Of a stretch of DNA of 22,920 nt, positions 18,701 to 22,920 are shown piece after piece. The DNA lies in NCBI RefSeq assembly GCF_000003605.2, contig NW_003152252.1, positions 39,937-62,856 on the forward strand, read 5' to 3'. Each line of letters begins with the position of its first letter. Position 1 is the first letter of the stretch. The notes below the pieces were generated by a model. It ran no database searches and was not told the origin of the DNA. It saw nothing but the letters and a program-made list of their open reading frames with translations. Source of the stretch: Saccoglossus kowalevskii (Eukaryota; Hemichordata; Enteropneusta; Harrimaniidae). A program made the translations under genes and the position numbers.

Positions 18701-21640
18701 TAACATGTGCCATGCATGGCTTGTTTTTCCTGATCTATGCCCCTGATTTCAAGTAAATGATATTGATATCCAAGTTTATACATGAGATAGTTGCACTGCA
18801 GTATAATTCATGATCCGACTTCAAACATGCCAACAAATTGTTGATTCCTCTAGTGTTGATTACTGTATATTCTATCTTCTTTATTTGGCTCTTGATTTCA
18901 CACCAGTGTGACAAGCCTTGCTCATTGTATGTTAACTATGATGGTTTGTTTTTGTCTGCTTTCTTTTCCTTTACATACATTATTTTGCAAGTTGGTCATT
19001 TTCCAAATACCGGTATTTACATTGTATCGTTCTGCAAGACAATTCCACATTGTCCTTATTTCCTGAAAGATGGTTGTCCATACATCTGCAAAAGTAGAAT
19101 GTTGTATCACTGAAAATGCCATTGATTTTTCTAGGTCCAAGTGCTTATCCCCTACAATTATCCAATTGCAAAAAGTAAAAATTTCTCTTCACTTTAAGCA
19201 TCCTCGAGGTGGAGCTACGTCACAAGACGTTCCACGTTGCTAAGACGCACCACTGTACCATGTATTTCTATGAGCTCTGCGCCAGCTGGTGTGGAACGCC
19301 GTTCAGTGTTCAGTGAAAATAGCTAAATTCGAGAAAACAGCACAAAATCAATTTTGAAGTAATCCTGGACAACCAAAATGGGTACAGTGAACTCTTATAT
19401 ACCGGTACTTGGCTGATTCCTGTCTCATGTGTAACTGGTAATAGTTTCGGCATTGGTCCATCACGTAGTTCATGTACTCATTCTTCTACCTGATACTAAT
19501 GATCGTGCTATATTTAGAGCAGGGTTTTTTTTTTTTTACTCTTAAAAATTGTGTGAATATAAAACTGTTGTTTGTCATCACTTTGCATAAAAATAGCTTG
19601 AAATACTAGAACCACCTCAAGTATATAGTTCAAGGAGACAGAATGAATGGGCGTGGCATTATTGCAGTATTTGAGACATCTACATAGAACAGAACTTTGA
19701 ATGTTTATGTCACTTTGATGCATGAATCCAGGGCCATTTGCAAGGGGGTGTCAGGAAAAAACAATTCTTATACAGCTGCCTTGATTGCAATCTTGCAATC
19801 TTTCTATTTATTTTGGCAGCTGCGACTATGAAGGCAGTGTTCTACAGAAGAAAAATTTTTCTCCATTGGATTTGATAGTATTGTATGATATTATGACAAA
19901 ATAAGTAATAGGTTACTAAGTAACCGTAACCTTTATTTTCTACCCAATACTTGTTATCACTAGTTTGAGCATGGAAGCTCTAGTTTTTGTGGAGTTTAGT
20001 TTCTTGCCTTCTTTTCAAATGAGGATGGATGCTTTGGTAAAACTCATTGGCAAATAGAGTACATTCATACCTGATTCCACTTAGGGATTGTTGCTTGGAA
20101 TAATGGGATACTGATGTTTATGTAAATTTTCAAGACTTGAACTCTGGAGTTCAGAGGGCACCTGTGTTTCAAGGCTAGATTTGATAAAGTAGCAGTTTTC
20201 TCCCCAGATAGCTTATAAATGGTAAAAGTCAAAACTTCCCAAGAGAGATATTTTATGGTAATTTATTCATTAAAAAAAGTGTACTAGACTACACTTATAA
20301 CAGCACAACCGAAAACAGCCGTTCACAACAAATCACCAAGATCCAAATACAATCGCTAGATTCAACATCGCAAACAAATCATAAATGTGTTTCATTTACA
20401 ATGCTTAGTGGAATAATGTTTTTATGATCAAAATAAGTTCAAGTATGAGGTATTATGGACTTCACTATTAACGAGAATCGCGAAGAAGACATAGATTTTA
20501 AATGAAAATTTGCTTAATGATACAGAAGTGCTTTAATAAATGTCGTTTAATATCATTCAAATACAATGTCATAGCATAACAGTCAATGGAGTTTTACATA
20601 TAGTAAATTCAAGTGCTATTGTATATATTTGAACGGATATTACGAAGATACCTAAAAGCATGCACGAAGACAGTACAGTGAGATTATGGCATGCTGTAAC
20701 TTATGGCATTACGGTGACAGATGTATAACAATAAAATATATATGAAGCTTCCTTTTAACTTTATACAATTATTTTTACTGGTATGAATTTAGCTATGTGA
20801 CTTAAAAACAAACTGAACTATGTACGACTTAGACTCGCCTATAGCCCTCTAATGTGTCGAAATACTGCCTTTTCTCCTGAATTTCACTTGAGAAGAATTA
20901 GAACCTCTGATAGCCAATAAAAAGTATTGTCATTGAAACGTGACAATGTGCACAATTTTATGACTTGTTTTTTTTTGGCGAAATCCACCAGCAGTAATAA
21001 CAGTTGATGAATATTTAAATCCTGGTTCGAACAGCTCAAATAAACCGTTGTTGCGGTTATTCATGCCCCTATATACATATACATATTCATGTTCCAAAAA
21101 TGGAATGTATTACCTCTTGTGTACAAATGGCATGGCGTACTGCGACTGACAAAATAGTTTTAATTTTGTTATGCCGAGAATAAGATGAGCACCAAGGCAA
21201 TGAGAGCCGATGCACCCTGCATAAATAGACTCCTTTTCCCCCAAAGGTCGCATTTGTACTGCTAATTTTAGAACAAAGCTGTTTATAAGGCTGAAACTAA
21301 TACAATTGAGAGCACAAAGGAATAGGTTGGGCAGAATTATTGATACTCCAAGAAATGTGAAAATTGAGAAAGAAGAAATCATCATCGTACATCATAATAT
21401 AATTTTTACAAATTCATCTTTCTTTTTTAGCAAATTAAAAAAAAAAAATCTCAGTTGAGTACATATGATACTGACAAAGAACGTATCATGTATATACATG
21501 TAATAACAAAACCTTATTTTTTGGAAAAATTAAGTGCCAACAAATATTTTCATTAGTTTTTACTTACTATGTTTTGAATAATTAAAAATAATGGTTAGTT
21601 AAATTAAAAAAAATATCATTATTCTATGTCATAGAATATC
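18700..21640 (+). other. Intron-like or intergenic DNA without a supported exon
   Basis: AT-rich DNA. A more GC-rich patch at 19200-19310 contains TACGTCAC and the 7-bp inverted pair GTTCCAC (19229-19235) and GTGGAAC (19291-19297). A 14-bp palindrome lies at 19005-19018, and GGTTACTAAGTAACC at 19911-19925. A possible 40-base exon at 19136-19175 is too weak to call. Minus-strand open frames such as 21110-21385 show no recognisable domain. Confidence 0.4.
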
Positions 21641-21800
21641 TTTTGTAAATGTCGCTCAGTGTGTGACCTTCATACACAATGGAAAGTCTGAAGTGGGCGG
21701 TAACTGCACGTGTCATATATCAGTACATGTAGTCAGTGGCTGATAGTGGATATTCTGATATCTCCAGCATTGAGGTGGTTTTGACAGCATTTTATTATTC
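21640..21800 (+). promoter_or_regulatory. Possible promoter of the short first exon
   Basis: GTGGGCGG (GC-box-like) at about 21694 and GCACGTGT (E-box-like) at about 21707 lie 110-135 bases upstream of the ATG at 21825, within otherwise AT-rich DNA. No clear TATA box is placed correctly. The call is weak and depends on the exon being real. Confidence 0.2.
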
Positions 21801-21824
21801 TACCGTGATCAAAGTGGACATAAA

Positions 21825-21873
21825 ATGGATGACATTGACTGGGATGAAGTTGAAGACCCATTTACAATTTGGG
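21825..21873 (+). CDS. Candidate short first coding exon (MDDIDWDEVEDPFTIW)
   Basis: An ATG in good context (AAAATGG, A at -3 and G at +4) opens a very acidic 16-codon stretch plus one base, ending at G|GTAATT (21874-21879). The donor leaves a phase-1 intron, the same phase as the exon at 12500-12863. The frame is open upstream but without another nearby ATG. The 49-base length alone gives little statistical support. It could be an alternative first exon of the upstream gene, the first exon of a separate gene, or chance. I do not recognise the peptide. Confidence 0.35.
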
Positions 21874-21879
21874 GTAATT

Positions 21880-22800
21880 TAATTCTAATTATTCGTTTTT
21901 TTTTTTTTTTTTAACTATACCAATGCTGGAGTTGTAAAATCTTGCTTTCATGCTTAATATTTTTCTTATGAATGGAAATAATTTAAATTTAAAATTTAAA
22001 ATAATTGGTACTTAATTCAATCTTGCCAGCCGTGTGTACCTTTATTTTTACTTGATTAGATGATTGTTAATGTATTTTGTACATGTTTTTATAAACGAGT
22101 GATGCAAAGCTTTTTCTCTTATATTCTAAATGAATGTCTTCTGCTCAAAAGCTGCACACATTTGAAAATATGAATTCCGACTCACCTCATATAGGTAATT
22201 ATTCAAGAAATTCTGCTTAGTAACTTTGTCTTTAGCCATCATGTTAGGCACATTAGAGTACAATGTTAGAGCACATGGCCATGGCCATTGTCAGTTTATT
22301 GAACCTACTATTAAACAGAGGACACGACCTAACTAAAGACTGATAAGGTCATGGTTATCTTGTTAGCTTCACTAATAAACATATTGCTGCTGTAAGGTAT
22401 GTAGATGTGCAGTGGGGGGGGGGGGGCAGGCATACCACGATGATAGCAAGCAAAAAAAGATTATCCTAAAAATGAGTTAAAAGTAGATATGATTCAGACA
22501 TCCTCTAGACAACACATTGGTAAATATTCTTGACCTGTAAAGGAAATTGCTTTGCATCAATTAAGAAGTTGCGTACAACAAAAACCCAAAGATAATGACG
22601 ACAAGCTTGACTTTGGCTGATTTTCCACAAGCTCTTAACAGACCTCGGCCAAAATTTATCTGTACTCTTTCCTTGTATTTCTGGAAATGAACCCTAATTT
22701 TGGTGCCAATGGACACAATTTGAGTCAATTTCAGTTTTTACCCAAAATTTTGCTATTTTTGTCCCAATCGTCTGAAGAAAAGTGCAGACTATAAATCAGA
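21880..22800 (+). other. Intron-like DNA with homopolymer runs
   Basis: No exon or transposon was recognised. It contains a T-run at about 21897-21912 and a G13 run at 22414-22426. Confidence 0.4.
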
Positions 22801-22808
22801 CTATTTTT

Positions 22809-22886
22809 GACTCCTGTGTGCGAAGCACAAAAAAAGGGAGTCTTTGCAGTTTAGTGTGTCTGTCTCTGTGTGTGTGTGTGTGTGTG

Positions 22887-22919
<33 letters not shown>

Positions 22920-22920
22920 G
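22809..22920 (+). repeat. Second hairpin-head element running into GT and TCTG microsatellites
   Basis: GACTCC (22809-22814) pairs with GGAGTC (22837-22842) around an inner stem TGTGC (22817-22821) and GCACA (22825-22829) with loop GAA. The leader TATTTTT and the order of outer stem, inner stem, 3-base loop, A-rich strand and T/G-rich tract match the element at 18061. (GT)n follows at about 22867-22889, then TCTG repeats to the window edge, where the element is cut off. Confidence 0.65.

Noticed and set aside
19136-19175. Possible 40-base exon after TTTTTCTAG, in phase with the exon at 12500
   Set aside because: The pyrimidine tract is short, the GTAAAA donor is weak, and a 12-14 codon open frame is not significant.
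21017-21035. GGTTCGAAC resembling a tRNA B box
   Set aside because: No A box or acceptor stem upstream; an isolated motif match.

Overview
The window looks like nuclear DNA of a metazoan, most likely a marine invertebrate. It is AT-rich and gene-poor, with short degenerate open frames, many microsatellites and homopolymer runs, spliced-gene signals (an open coding exon ending at a GTAAGT donor) and fossils of Ty3/gypsy, CR1/L2-type LINE and small DNA transposons. The exact phylum cannot be read from the sequence. No bacterial operon, rRNA, credible tRNA or CRISPR array is visible.

Layout. 1-1900: unassigned AT-rich DNA. About 1905-3225 (minus): relic of a Ty3/gypsy pol 3' region (RNase H/integrase linker, integrase core, C-terminal tail), split by a CR1/L2-type LINE fragment at about 2490-2765. 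A primer-binding-site-like sequence at 4661-4672 hints that the relic once reached about 4.7 kb. 5361-5454: a perfect (AATAG)18 microsatellite. 6791-9265: an accessory patch holding a 224-bp hAT-like non-autonomous element and a second partial copy, a 34-bp perfect foldback abutted by exact 7-bp direct repeats, a 31-bp tandem array with CCAAT and octamer-like motifs, an imperfect hairpin and a diverged direct duplication. 12098-12178: CRE and E2F-like sites of a putative promoter. 12500-12863: the best protein-coding exon, encoding 121 codons of a disordered Ser/Thr- and Arg-rich N-terminus. The following intron-like DNA contains a 150-bp TTAA-flanked MITE with NRF-1-like sites, a LINE 3' tail, a hairpin cluster and a hairpin-headed diverged tandem repeat (18061 to about 18700). 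21825-21873: a possible second short first coding exon ending in the same splice phase. 22809-22920: a second copy of the hairpin-head element, running into GT and TCTG microsatellites at the window edge.

How the parts relate. The simplest reading is one gene on the plus strand, starting near 12.2 kb, possibly with an alternative first exon at 21.8 kb, both splicing to exons beyond the window. Most of the rest is intergenic or intronic repeat DNA. The most unusual item is the hairpin-head family (18061 and 22809): the two copies keep the same double-stem layout although the stem bases differ, and one copy is followed by 4-5 diverged monomers of about 115-150 bp, several carrying a small palindromic block.
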